Assembly: GCA_947069175.1 (NCBI GenBank)
Contig: CAMTDV010001633.1
Location: 57,766,102-57,830,101 of the forward strand
DNA length: 64,000 nucleotides
DNA from: Scalesia atractyloides
Lineage: Eukaryota > Streptophyta > Magnoliopsida > Asterales > Asteraceae
Direction of reading: 5' to 3'
In this document: positions 20,748 through 33,249 of the stretch, piece by piece
How positions within the stretch are numbered: the first letter of the stretch is position 1
How the letters are laid out: each line of letters starts with the position of its first letter
Made by a program: the position numbers and the translations under genes
The notes under the pieces: model-generated
Databases searched by the model: none
What the model was told of the DNA's origin: nothing
What the model saw: only the letters and a program-made list of their open reading frames with translations

Positions 20748-23700
20748 GTGAATAATTTTCAAAATATTGCAAAAAGAAAAGCTTTTTTGCTTCATCCACG
20801 CTTTCTGAGTGTTTACTTACAAGATAAAATCAAAGGTCCTGAAAGTAAGATAGGCGCTGTGACTAAACCAGGCTGCTTCACTCATGAAACCTTCACCAGA
20901 ATAACAAACCAAGATAAAGTTGCGAAAACACAAGTAGAGGAGGCTGAGCAAGTTTTACCTGAACAAAATGTTCAAACTCAACCTCTTGCTACTGAGCCCA
21001 CTGCTCTTAGTGATCAGGGCACCACAACCGCTGCTCTGAAGCCCACACCAAAAATCCTCAAAAAGAAAACCAAAACACTTACCAAAAAGCCCACCAAACC
21101 AAAAAAGGGTCCTCTGGAAGATGAGATCCCAGAGGTTAACCCAGTGACAGCACCAAAGTCACAAACCATTGCTGCTACTTCTTCACAGCAGATGGTTCAA
21201 AGATCTCAAACCGGCTTTGAAACTCCTCCTTCTTCCTCACAAAAGGAAAAGGTTGTAGACACAGGGATACCAAATTATGAAGCTCTAGATCCACTTGGTT
21301 CTATCTTCCACAGCCCCTCTCCCAGGGCACTGTCGCTTTATACACAGCCACCTTCACTAATGACTACACTTCCACCTACTATTTTACCATTACTGAATGC
21401 AATTGAATTAGACCAGACACAAACCAGCACTTCTCAACAACCTATTACTGAGAATATACTTCATCAAGAGGCTGGGTCTGACTCTTTATTCGTTGCTAGT
21501 CCATCAGCACATGAAGAGGCTACATCCCTTGGGTTACATGTAACCCTTGATGATAGTTCAACTCAAGCAGCCACTACAATTGCTAAACTCCCAAGTTCTC
21601 GGTTGGACAGTGGTTTCATTACTAAGACTTGGTTGAAGGCAACCACTGTTGAGGCAACAACTGTTACCTCTGTTGTGGGAAGTCCCCAGTTCTAAGACAA
21701 AGGTGCATCTATGGTTGAAGCTGGTACTAAAACCACTACTAATAATACCATAGATACAACTACCACTTCAGGTAGGAGTTCAGATGATCCTATTAAATTA
21801 GGTGATGAGCTAAAATACCAGTATTTGATGGAGAGAGTGACAAGGATAGAAAATTCTGTTGATGAAACCAAAAGTTTACTGAAGCAGATGATAGCTACAA
21901 AAGTCAACCCTCTGTTCTATCCACTGCTGATCTCAAAGAAGCTCTTAACCCTCTGTTTCAACATCAACAACATTATTTGGATCTACAACACAAGCACCAG
22001 ACGAATGATGTTAGAAACATGGTTGAATCAAGGTATCAAGACACTGCAGCAGACATTAAATCCATCAAAGCTCATCTACTCACAACCACTGGCCATGCAC
22101 CTCCAACTGTTATCTTTGTTACAACAGATGAAGCCAAAAAGGGGGAGAAACCTTTGGGAAACAAAAAGCTGAAAATAGATGATGATAAGGCCAGACCTAC
22201 TTTAAATATTCCAAGGCCTAATGGTTCAAAGAAGATAGATTTAACTGATGAAACTGTGGCCAAGCAAGGGCTAGTCACAACAAGACAATGATCAAGGAGA
22301 GCAGAGTGTTGGTTGAGAAAAAGATTGAACAGCAAAAAGAAAAAGGAGAGGTTGGTACTTCATCAAAGAGGATACCTGCTAGAAAAGCCAGGCAACCAAC
22401 ATCCACTCCTCCTAAAACTAAGCCTGCAACCAATCAAACGATTAAAACCTCGGCCTCTCAAAAACCTATCACACCTTCAAAACCACAACCCACATCCACA
22501 CAAGCAGATGTTACAACACCTGTTGTGTCAACATCTGTTGATACAGCAGAGTTTGCAACAGATGCAACTCTATCCACTGCCATGATCACATTTCCCATAT
22601 CAACTCATCCATTATCCACACCACCTAAGATCCCACTACCACCATCACCCACTTTAAGGTTTAAAAGGAGAAAGATCACAAAAGTGATAAATGATGATAA
22701 GATTCTTGCACCTCTTCCACTATCATCACAACCAATGACCTCAGTGCTTACGACATCTTCAACTCTTGAAATTACTCCTGCATCAAAGTTGTATCCTCTT
22801 GATTTACCAGCAGTCAGGGAAGAGATCCTAAGTTTCTTTTCAGAGGATGGCCCTGACAAAAGAACAATCCTATCCCTTGATGGCTATCCAAGACCTGCAA
22901 ATGTTGATGATTACCTGGAATTGAAACAGAAGCAAGCAGAGGATATTGCCAAAAGAGAATCAGCTGGTAAAGATGATAGAGAAATACAGATTGCCATGTC
23001 CTTTCAACTAAGTAAAGCCAGCATTTTATAAAACTTTGTCAAGAACCTGAGCAACCAGATTTCAGAAAGGGAAGATAAGCTCGTCAAAAGTGAACTCATT
23101 AAGTATATCATGGAGAACAAGAAGTATAAGGCAACAAGGGCATAGTTCAGGGATTGGAGCTTAGATGAGCTGAGAGAAGAAATCAACAGAATGCAAGAAA
23201 TGTTGAAAGATCCTCTTAAAAAGCCAACTCCTCCAACTGGGATTTACATAAGAAAGATATGCCTGAAAGAGAGTTAAAGTTGAAGAGATTGAAGAATGAA
23301 CTAATTCAGAATCATTATGATTCAAAGAACCAAGTGATGAGATGGGGTGAGGTCAGGGTGATAGACACTTACAAAAATTTGGAAGAAAGGAGGAAAAAGG
23401 ATCCATCCATGCCTCCTAAACCTGATTATTCAAAAGAAGATGCTATTCTCAAAGCTCAACTCTCCAAAAAGTCCAGCACAACATCTGCCCATTCCACACT
23501 TGCCCTGTTACACAGAAAAAGGCAAGGGGAGATGTCTGAAAAGACTGACAAAAAGTTTGTGGATACATTCATCAAAGAAGGTATAAAGAATATGATTGAT
23601 TATCCAACTGATGATTTAAGTGCCAAGCTGGCTAAAGATTTATCACAAATAGCTCCTTCTCAATCCTCAGCAATAAAAGCTCCTTCAAGAAAACCTTCAG

Positions 23701-23941
23701 ACCCAAAAATTCTAAAGTGGAAGGTTGACAAAGATACCATGATTTGACACTGCTCAAGTCTAATGGTGATGCCACTAAACTATCTATGGAAGCTGCTTAT
23801 GAGCTTATAGTAGAAGACTTCCAAGATTTATTATGTTTAGAACTGGAGAAGGATGCTGATGACATAGAATCTCTTAACTTTGAACTTCAGTTCAAAGGTC
23901 AAATAAGAGATTTCTTCCTGAGGAATAAAGACCAAGAATAA
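20748..23941 (+). pseudogene. Extra 3' coding region, low-complexity middle and charged C-terminus (broken)
   Basis: This continues the previous entry. It has a block NFQNIAKRKAF..HPRFLSVYLQDKIKG (from 20748), then a proline, threonine, serine, glutamine and lysine rich stretch (about 20950-22750). A conserved-looking C-terminal part follows with SFFSEDGPDKRTILSLDGYP, DDYLELKQKQAEDIAKRE, WSLDELREEINRMQEML, MRWGEVRVIDTYKNLEERRK and a final LSMEAAYELIVEDFQDLL. Several stretches look like coiled coil. Frames change near 21700, 22280, 23035, 23255 and 23745. The last stop (23939-23941) is only about 25 bases before the polypurine tract, so the whole space to the 3' LTR was coding. Function unknown. 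Confidence 0.72.
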
Positions 23942-23965
23942 AGTGTTTTTGGCATCATGTGTTCC

Positions 23966-23974
23966 AGGGGGAGA
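23966..23974 (+). other. Polypurine tract
   Basis: AGGGGGAGA just upstream of the 3' LTR start at 23976, the plus-strand primer of the element. Confidence 0.8.
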
Positions 23975-23975
23975 T

Positions 23976-24600
23976 TGTTGGGATTGAACCTTATGAAAGG
24001 AATAGATGATACAAAGCCAAATAACACTATCTGAGCTTTGGTTAAACTATCAGAGGTTACAACCTCGTATATACACTGCTTTCCCTAAAGACTGCTCTCC
24101 TATCATCTGACTTGACAAAGTTGCAAAGGTCTGCCAGAGTTACAAGGATCAGAGGATAGAGATCAGAGCTTAGTCATTAGATAGATAATCAATATAACAG
24201 TGCTAAGCACTGATAGTTAGTATTAGCAGTGTTTGTAGTTAGTTACATATAGTTTCCTGTCACTATCAACCCTGACGTCATCAAAGATGCTCAGTGGTTA
24301 GATAGTTTAGTATAAATAGGTAACTTGTGTAACAGTTTAACTTGTCTATCAAAAGATCAACTTCCGCATATCATCTTCTCTGCATTTTCATACTACCAAA
24401 CTTTAATTGCAAAGGCTGAGGGGGAGTTTGTGAATCACATGCAAGTTTACCAACTTGAAAGCATGATGATGATGAAAACAAACGACCATTGCTTATAGTA
24501 AAAGTTTTCCATTTATTTACGCTGCAAATCTCTTTTAAAACTCAATTATTTTCCATTTTTGAAACAAAAATTACAAGTAATTCAAACTCAGATCCTAACA
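23976..24600 (+). repeat. 3' LTR of the 12-kb Copia element
   Basis: 625 bp, the partner of 12566-13185. It retains the TATA box TATAAATA at 24311-24318 that the 5' copy has lost. The 3' target duplication AATAT follows at 24601-24605. Confidence 0.95.
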
Positions 24601-24605
24601 AATAT

Positions 24606-26058
24606 AAATTACATTATATAGTGTCTAAATTGTATAAAATAAAACGGGTTATATCACAAATAACAATTCAAAATAGTTATAACTTATAAGAAGTTGAAAG
24701 TAATGTAATAATATTAGGTTACAATAAATGCATACACTTATAATTTAAATAAACAAACAAAATTTAAAGTTTAAGAACCATCATGTGTTATATGAAGAAC
24801 CAAAATATAATCTGGTTTATTTTAATATAAAAGTTATGACTTCAAAGGAAATGTTGGTATTTAAATTTATCATGCCATAATAGTATTATAAAAATATCAC
24901 ATTTACAAGTTGTTTTAATTTACTCTACACAACAATATAATAAATTTATCATGATAAACTTTACACAATAATAGTAATTTACATGCTACTGATCACATTC
25001 ATTAGTTTTCTCATATCGTTGACGTAAAAAAGAAAGTAAGTTACACGATGATTTAACTTAAAAATATTGAAAAGATAAATTATAAATGTCAGAAGAATAT
25101 TGGATACTAATCTAATATATTAAAAATAATATTAATAAATTAATATAATTCGTAATACATATTCAATAAAAAAATGCATTACGGTTATATCTTAGGTACC
25201 TATTGTAATTTTACTGTAGAACTAAATATTAAAATTTATTAAGTATTAATAACTATTTAACTAATATCATTAATAAACTTAAGGAGAGAGTAATCATTTA
25301 TAAGAAGTGGGATAAATGTTATCCATGTATTAGTTATTATAAAAATATATTAATTAATATAATGTAAATAAAAATTGTGAAGCTGAATGAGAAAATATCA
25401 TGTGCCATTATTTGGAGTTTTTTATTAAAAGTAGATATCTTTTAATTAATTAGAATTAGATAATTCGCTTATTATCAGTTTGGTCTGTATGGGTACCCGC
25501 AATCGTTATATTAACCAAATTAGAAAACCCAAAAAAAATACCACGCCTAAATGGACAACGACACGTATTTTACATAGATCGAAAACCATATAAACAAATG
25601 TTGGTTCCTATAATACCAATACTGGTACCGATCTTCCAATGGAATCGGTTCAGTTTGTCATTATACCGGCATATGTATGGCTTACGATACCGAAAAAAAC
25701 TCTATTTATTAACAGACAATGAGATAAAAGCCTAGCTACGTGGGGTAACCCAATGGCAAAAGGCGACCCCATACGCCTCCGCAGCTAGCGCAGAGTAGCC
25801 CAAGCCACCATCTCTAGTATTAGGAAATACCTACTGCCCGAAGGCTCATTGTGATAAAACCTTATTTGAACTTGAGACCTCTAGCCTCAAACCCAAATCT
25901 TCATATCCCCTACTTTAACGCTCCACATTTTTGTACTTTCCCTAATTAGAATGATGTAATCATATTTCTATTTTTGGAAACTTGTATTCGTATCCATTTT
26001 CAACTTTGTAATCCGAGGATTTGATCATAATGAAATTTCATACTTTATACATACAAGT
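24606..26058. other. AT-rich intergenic DNA
   Basis: No gene recognised. The left part may continue a Helitron-like body interrupted at 12566. At about 25480-25700 the GTACC/CCGATACC repeat phrases recur. The GC-richer block 25720-25920 resembles a dispersed repeat (GTGGGGTAACCCAATGGC, ending near GAACTTGAGACCTCT) that I cannot classify. Confidence 0.4.
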
Positions 26059-28279
26059 TGTAAGACCCTAACACGCTTAAATTGAAAAGATGCAGCGGAA
26101 ATACGTACCATAAAATTTCTTTTATTAAAAACATTCCAACATATTTGAAAGTCCTTTCTATGGTGAGTCTTTAACGGTAATTACATTTTTTTTGTTTCGT
26201 TTAATACATAAAACATAACATATGTTTACAATCTACAAGACCACACATTCCCGTACAATTCGTGTTACGACTCGATCTTCGACCGCTTACGTCTCGTGAT
26301 GACTATGACCTGTAATACTGTGCAACCTGCATTCACCAGATATGTTCATATTATTAGTACTTGGGGCATTATATAATCTAAAGTGTATGACTAAGGATCA
26401 TGTTGCGTCTTATGCTCATGTAGATTCCATCTAATTACCCTTCTGAATTCGAGCATTTCGTCTCATCGTTTAACCTTCGATGAGCGTACAATAACATACC
26501 TGCACTTCATGTCATTCTTAAAAAACAATTTGGTTAACATCATAGATTCTTATACATTAACACCATATCTACATTCATACTAATCTCATTCATTGGAAAC
26601 GTATGATGTAATAACACATGTACAAAACATCTAATCCAACACTTTCTTGTATGAAAGACCTACTCCGAACATGCATACCTCCATACTCGAAACTCTTATA
26701 TACGTCTTACAAGCTCACGTAACCGTTAAACAATCCTAAGCACACCATTTATGTGTAAATTCTCATACATACTAATCTACACGTATATTCATATCTTATC
26801 ATGTTTAGCGATGGCTTCCACATTACACTATATCAAGTGCTTACAATAAGAATCTACTTATAAGACTTAGCCAAATCATATCAAAACCACACTTACATAT
26901 CCTAGTGTACATACCACATCTTCGTACATGTCCATAGGCTTCCATTCTTACTCAAATCCCACAAAAACTTTAAGGTAGGCTTGAGGTACCACTGGGAAGC
27001 TTATTGGGGCCTTGGAAACAAGCAAAAGTGAGAAACACGCGAAAAACGAGTTTCCGGCATCGAACCTGCGTAGGCAGCAACATAGTGCGTCGGCTGCAGC
27101 AGGGCAGAGCGTCACCGACGCCTCCTCTGCAGCACAGATACCGAATTTCCGTTTTTTGTTTGTTTCGCCGATTTGAGGCGTATCCCGGAAGTTCCAAGAC
27201 ATGTAATATCAACGTTCAAGACCCCATATGCTTCTAATACTTAATCCTAGGATCAAACCAACTACCACATCTCTCTACGTTACTTTCTGCGTTACGTTCA
27301 AGCAATTTCCTTTATGTTTGTTCTATAAACAATTTACTACAACATTCCTTGTCTCATTTACTTACATCTCATAACCATTCCTACTTAACTTCTAAGATTC
27401 ATGCAACTAACTTCACTTATGTACTAAGGGTGAGATTTCGGAATTCACTTACCTCGAGTGCTCGTTTCGTATGTGCTTCCTCATATCCTTTTCATTAGCC
27501 TTCCATGTTTTTCCCCACCTTGACATGATCCTATACTTTCATGTCATCATGGTTACCACATCATTAGTATAAACGCACATTCTAATATTGCATTCATTTC
27601 ACATTCATGTCCTACCTTGACCTTTACTCATCAATTTTGTCACACCACGACCTTGTAAAACAACAAACCGCGGCGGAAACATCAGGGAGTCACGTAACAG
27701 AACTATTGTTTCACAACCATGGTACTTAAAGTTTTGTATTATTGAATTTAATTGTTTACATTGTCTTGGATTAAAAAGAAAACATAACATAAATTAAACT
27801 GTCTTTCATGATTTTAAGTCAATAAGGCCCAAGTCCGCCCTAAGTGTAGCATGCTCAACATCAAACATTCGCTCCTAAAACATATGCGAAAGTAAACACG
27901 TCAGCATAAAAATACTTGTGAGTAACATAGGTTTTGTGTTGAAGATTCATGGCTTTGGATGTTAAAAGAAATGTTTAACTAAAAAGTAGCCATGAACCTT
28001 TACAAAGATGTTTTCTTTTTACAAAATCATATGAAAGTCAAATGATTTGAAAGAAATGATGCATGGTTAATTAAATAATCAAATGAGAATAACTTGTATA
28101 AAATATGATATGTCTTATATAAAAGATGTCATGTCTTGTTTTTGTTCGAAGTGATTTAGATAACGCTACAATATGTAATATAATAAAAGCACTTATATAT
28201 AGGAAGTACCAGCGGCGTATCCACCATGCTTTTATCAAATTACACACGCCTCGTTATCTAAGCCACTTACTAAAACCAA

Positions 28280-28480
28280 TGTCTTGTATAACAAATGCTA
28301 TGTGTAAACAATGTCTTGTGCAAGCAAATGCCATGTAAAAACAATGTCTTGTATAAACCAAATGTCGTGTATAAACCAATGTCTTGTATGGTAAACAAAA
28401 AGGTATTTTCTTAAACCATAAGAAATAATGTCTTGCATAGCCAAAATGTCTTGTATAAAATAATGTCTTTGAATAAACAA
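28280..28480. repeat. Degenerate short repeats (AATGTCTTGTATAAAC)
   Basis: The phrase AATGTCTTGTATAA with variants occurs about eight times between 28280 and 28470 within the solo LTR, at irregular 20-40 base spacing. Confidence 0.7.
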
Positions 28481-28810
28481 AGGTTTTGTTTAAATCAAAA
28501 GTTATGTCTTATAAACCATTGCTTTTATTGGAAAAACATATATTAGGATTTTTGGCGAAAACATTCAAGCCTTGTTGACTGTTGGATAGACCCTTATAAA
28601 GACAAAGGTCTATCAATGTTCATTGGATTCTGTCGTTCCCTAGGGTTCACTTCCAAACAAACCTAGGAATTGGGAACGAGATTGTCGGTCCTATGGTACC
28701 ATTACATATTACCGGTCGGCGTGATCAATATTAATGAACGTATCATTGTATATTTAACGCACCAATATGTCATGAATAATGTAAGCGTGTTATGAAAAAT
28801 GTTTTAAAAT

Positions 28811-29080
28811 CATGTTCTTGGTATGATAGGTAAACATACGAAGCAAAATGTCTTTGAAATAATGTACTTGGTATGCTCGGTAAACATACGAAGGAAAAGT
28901 GGATTTGAAATTAATGTGCTAGGCATGCTAGATAAACATACGAAGCAAAAGTGTATTTGAAATCAATGTGCTAGGCATGCTAGGTAAACATACGAAGCAA
29001 AAGTGTATTTGAAATCAATGTGCTAGGCATGCTAGGTAAACATACAAAGCAAAGATGCAATTGAAATCATGTACTATATG
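28811..29080. repeat. ~52-bp tandem repeat, five units, inside the solo LTR
   Basis: The landmark TAAACATACGAAGCAAAA occurs at 28831, 28881, 28933, 28985 and 29037 (last copy TAAACATACAAAGC). The middle three units are almost identical, so this is an expanding minisatellite in the transcribed part of the LTR. Confidence 0.9.
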
Positions 29081-30283
29081 TAATATGTAATCAAAGCATG
29101 TATAATGTCATGAAAACAAGAAAGTAGTGATAGGCACATATGAATCACCCCAAAACATTTGAAAACGTAAAAGATGGGACTATGTACTCACTTGGGATTG
29201 CGTATAAGTCTTGTATGAAAGATCAAACAAAGCTTGAAGGATTAAGGATTTAGGTAGCTCCTAATATCGGATAACTATGTTAGTGCGTCGGGACTTTAAT
29301 CGGAGGATTGGAGAGAATGAAGTATTATAAACCAAAAGAGTGTTGGAACTCATATGATATGGTTTACTAAAGTTAACATTATAATTTGGAAAGGATTCTA
29401 AGTGCTTTTGACCCGTTATGACTCGTTAAGGTAGTTTTCGCTACTTTAACGTGTCATTTGCGTAAACACGTGTTCAGATGGTTAAACATGTTCTATGTTA
29501 AGTATTAAATGCCCAAACATATTTGAAAATGTTATAACATCAGTTTATATGTCAAAAATTTGATTACATATGCTTAAAATGGATTTATGCGCAAAATGGG
29601 CATTTTGGTCATTTTTAAAGAACATAAAAGCGACTTATCATAACACTAACCAAACGACGTTACCATAAGGTATAACCTCAGTAGGTTATTCTCCATGAAA
29701 CTATGGTCACATACATGTGTTTGGTCAGATCCTAAGATCGACCAAACGGGTCGGATTCAAAAGTCAAAGTTGTGGTCAAGACCGCTCGACTTACGACCCT
29801 AATAAAGCAATAAAGTAAAAGTGACGAGTTAGACATGTCAAAACATGTCTAACTTGGTTTATAAAACTGAATTGGTATCAAAACTTGGTGTTTTGATACC
29901 CAAAAATGGTTTTGTCGTAAAATGCACATTATGCGCATTTTTTACCGAAACTTTGACTCGTCACTTCTACTAGTAAACGTGGTAATCAGAAGGTGCAATC
30001 GCTAGGGATTATAACCTTCGTGTTACGATCACTTTGAAAAGTTCAATTGAACTTTGACTTGACCAATTATGGTCAGAACCGAAAGTCAAACAGAAAGTCA
30101 ACTGTTTCACTTTTAGCTCAAAATAAGCTAAAATAATGAACAAGACTAGGAAAGGACACTTACTTGTGTTCTAGGAAGGCAGTAATACTCAGTAGGAGAC
30201 TTCTAAGAAGAAGCAAACTCCAGGAATGAGTAATTAGAGAGAAAGAAATAAAATAAGCAAGTGAAATGGATGGAAATTGGTTG

Positions 30284-30292
30284 CTATTTATA
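30284..30292 (-). promoter_or_regulatory. TATA box of the solo LTR
   Basis: TATAAATAG on the minus strand, followed about 30 bases later by a CT-rich stretch (TTTCTTTCTCTCT complement at about 30235-30247), the expected promoter layout of the LTR. Confidence 0.6.
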
Positions 30293-30464
30293 GCAATTTG
30301 AAGCGGTTAGGATCATTCCAAGTGTCCATGGAGGTGGCAAGCATCAAGGGTAGCTTAGACACATGTCATTTGAAGGAAGGAAGCTGGAAAAATCGAATTC
30401 TTGGGCTCCAAGCATGTAAAAACAACTGGCTGCCATGAAAACAGCTTGCTGTGCCCAGGTTCCA

Positions 30465-30496
30465 CCGTAAGCTACGGTGGGGGGCGTAGCTTACGG
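30465..30496. repeat. Perfect 12-bp stem hairpin with G-rich loop
   Basis: CCGTAAGCTACG (30465-30476), a loop GTGGGGGG, then CGTAGCTTACGG (30485-30496). An alternative hairpin, CCACCGTA-AGC-TACGGTGG (30462-30480), overlaps it. It lies about 190 bp upstream of the solo-LTR TATA box. Confidence 0.85.
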
Positions 30497-32627
30497 GGGG
30501 CTGGTCAGCCATACTTTTACATATTGACAATTTGGCCCTTGGACTTGTTTCGTCGCGTTTTGTCACTTCTAACACCCGTTAACCTAATTTTTAAGTTCTA
30601 TGAGGATGTTAAAATATATGTAACTTTAATTATGCCCAAAAATGTTGTGGATGTTGGTTCGTTCGGTTGTACGGTTGCGTTTTTCTCTTGGACGCGAAAA
30701 CGATTGAAATTTCGCAACAAACGATATTTTGCATTCTTACCAATAAAATACAAGAATTTTTGTATGTGCGTACATGCTCCAAATTCAAAAATATAAGAAT
30801 CGGCAGACTTTCGTAGTTTGTCGCAAATAGTCCCTTAGCTTGAATAAGCATGTTTTTACTATACCGAACCCCTCAAAACTTATTCCTAAGTTATGTAAAT
30901 GGTATTTAGGGTATGTTTAGCTTATGTCCTTGTTCCGGAGTGTATGTCGTGTTAAACTATTTATGTTTGCGTAACAGTTTACGATTTTACATCCAGAAAA
31001 GTTTGAGAGCTCGGAATTGAACAAGGATTGAAAACGTAAAATGTCATATGTATTTATACAATCTCGGAATAAAACACAATGTTTCATTAAATACAAAATT
31101 GTTCTGAATTGTACGATGATTGAAAGACACAAAGGTCACAAATTTCACAATGTATAATCTAGAAGTCGCATTTTTTCATTACACATAATTCTTCTTGTCG
31201 TCACATATAGCACATATTGATATAGCATGTACATAATGATTTCCCTAACATAACATTTGTGACAAAAAGCCTTACTACGCTATTTATGCATAGTTGACTT
31301 TTAGAAAGTCAACTGCTATCGTATAAATTATCAACTTAATCTCATACATCCACATCATTGTAGACGTTTTACTACGGACATCATATATACTTCCTACTGA
31401 CGTAGTAAGACACACATACAACCACAAGATCACATATCCACATACAACATAATCAATTCCTTCCATACTAGTCATCTCATAATTCCACAACTAACAACAT
31501 CATTCATGATTAACTAATTTAACACTATCCTTGAACCCAACATAATCCTTACTAGAAAATCCACATATCATACAATGACACCACTTCACCCCTTGATCCC
31601 AACTACACAATCAACTAAGTGCATAAGGTGTGCCATATCTTTAAGCACAGAATACAAGCTCCTAAAGCACGCTCCCACAACATCATACTAACAATCAATT
31701 ATTCCACATGATTTCTATCTAAAACACACCTTTCATGTCAGTTTGCTAACAAATATATCAATATCTCCTTCTACACTTATTTACCCACAATTTGCATACA
31801 ATTTTCACATATTGTTGTCGTTTAGATATTTCATCAAATACCTTGTGTGCGCACTACCCTATAAGCATAATGTACAACTAGTCTATGCACACTCTTCCTA
31901 TTTCGTAACATGGATGATTATAATCAATCAATTTCATATAAACTTCACACCACATCGATTTATCTAATAAGACTTCATAATATATAAGTTCATACATCAA
32001 CATTGATCCTATTTGCACCTACATGATCATCATACTTCATCATATTCCTACTACAAGCGGGTTTTCACTTTTAATCATCAAGATGAACAAATTTAAGCAT
32101 AATTCTTGTTCTATGAGGTGATTCTAACTCATAACCATACTAATTTCACATAAACTCATGGATTGATTACAACCCACTTTCTACAAAAAACCACCAAATC
32201 ATGAAATTAACTTACCTCATGTTAAACAAGCATAAATGATTACTTATTAAAGCTCATGCATAAGAATGGCATGGATTTCACCCTTCAGTTTGTTAGATTT
32301 GCAGATTTTAGGTTATGAAGAACTTATTCTTCCTTCCTTCTCTCTCTAGTCCACGCACAGACACACACATATACATAAAATTCTGCTTTTTGCCTTTCTT
32401 ATATTCTAACTTTCTCATATGCCACATTCAGCCCCTCATGTTTAATCTAGTATTTAATTTGATCAATACCTCTTATCTTTTGCTAGAAGTGTAACACCTC
32501 GTAAAAACCCGTCCTATAGAATTTCGACACGTGTCCTGCTGATCCTCGTATGCCACGTGTTAAATGAGAGGGACCAAAAGCGTCGTTATGTTATTTTACA
32601 ACCTCTGAATGAAAATTTATTAATTAA

Positions 32628-32900
32628 GGGACTAAAAGTGTCAACATGTTAATTCTTATCCCTGAGTGACCTTTTAACAAACCCAGAGCATCATGATGTT
32701 CGATCATACTCTCGGGAATGCCTAACATTGGCATGTAGGGCTTTAATGCCATTAAACGATAACACGCACAAGTTTGTGCGTTAAAAGGACTAAAGGTGTC
32801 AACGTATGAATCTATACCTCTGAGTGACCTTTTAACGAACCGGGAACTCCGTGACGCTTGGTCATACTCCTGGGTATGCCTAATATGGGCCACTAAAGGT
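32628..32900. repeat. Two-copy tandem repeat (~157 bp) in the LTR U3
   Basis: GGACTAAA.GTGTCAAC..CTGAGTGACCTTTTAAC occurs at about 32630-32690 and again at about 32788-32840. The two copies are 157 bp apart and lie upstream of the TATA box. Duplicated U3 segments often act as enhancers in LTR elements; that role is inferred here. Confidence 0.75.
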
Positions 32901-33241
32901 TTTCGTAACTTATAATAACAATTCATGAGAATTTAGAATATAATGTGCCTAAAGTGTAATTTTTAAAAGTTTAAAAATGATTAAAAAGGTTAGAGGGATG
33001 TTTTGTCATTATGTGAAACATGTTTGGCTGGGCCAGATTTCCTCGCGGGCCGCCAGGCCATGTACAGCAACAGCTGGTCATATTTTTTTATTAAATTGTT
33101 TTGTTTTTTATTGGTGATCACACAAACCATTTTAATTGAATCTAGGGGCTTGTTATATGGTATTAGACACCTGTTATAACACATGTTATGATCTCATGAA
33201 GTCCCTAAACACTTGGCAAGATCTTAAACATTTCCTAACAC

Positions 33242-33249
33242 TATAAATA
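33242..33249 (+). promoter_or_regulatory. TATA box of the plus-strand LTR
   Basis: CTATAAATAGAGG, about 750 bp into the LTR, followed by CCATTTCTATTCTTTCTTCC. Confidence 0.6.

Larger units (their letters stand above)
12566..24600 (+). mobile_element. 12-kb Ty1/Copia element, SIRE/Maximus type, with extra 3' coding region
   Basis: LTRs at 12566-13185 (620 bp) and 23976-24600 (625 bp) are flanked by the target duplication AATAT (12561-12565 and 24601-24605). Internal order: primer site for initiator tRNA-Met, long Gag, protease, integrase, RT, RNase H, then about 4.2 kb before the polypurine tract. Most plant Copia elements are about 5 kb. A 10-12 kb body with a coding region after pol is the signature of the SIRE/Maximus lineage. 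By eye the LTRs differ by about 18-20 substitutions plus a few gaps, so it is older than the element at 4232-9100. Many stops and frameshifts show that it is inactive. Confidence 0.95.
27638..31140 (-). mobile_element. 3.5-kb solo LTR of a Ty3/Gypsy chromovirus
   Basis: Starts TGTCACACCACGACC and ends AAAGGTCACA (TG..CA), flanked by the perfect 5-bp duplication AATTT (27633-27637 and 31141-31145). It contains no primer site, no polypurine tract and no coding sequence, so it is a solo LTR left by recombination. On the minus strand a TATAAATAG box (30292-30284) lies about 850 bp from the LTR start, followed by a pyrimidine-rich start region. The same layout is seen in the LTR at 32490. The phrase GCGGCGGAAACATCAGGGAG near the end is common in Asteraceae Gypsy LTRs. 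Confidence 0.85.
26059..32489 (-). repeat. Chromovirus-type LTR remnant, interrupted by a solo LTR
   Basis: The left end TGTAAGACCCTAACACGC..GCAGCGGAAAT (26059) has the form of the complement of a long plant Gypsy LTR end (..CCGCTGC..GGGTCTTACA). It runs 26059-27637, is split by the solo LTR 27638-31140 with target duplication AATTT, and resumes at 31146 up to the start of the plus-strand LTR at 32490. A pyrimidine/purine-rich stretch near 32325-32350 looks like a transcription-start region on the minus strand. The outer right border and target duplication were not found. Confidence 0.55.

Noticed and set aside
27004..27237. Short overlapping frames on both strands
   Set aside because: A GC-richer patch inside an LTR remnant gives chance frames; no protein family features.
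28811..29080. Repeat array as a CRISPR
   Set aside because: The units are contiguous 52-bp tandem copies without unique spacers, in plant DNA within an LTR.
32624..32926. Minus-strand frame of 100 codons
   Set aside because: It lies in the duplicated U3 part of an LTR. Its internal similarity is due to the 157-bp tandem repeat.
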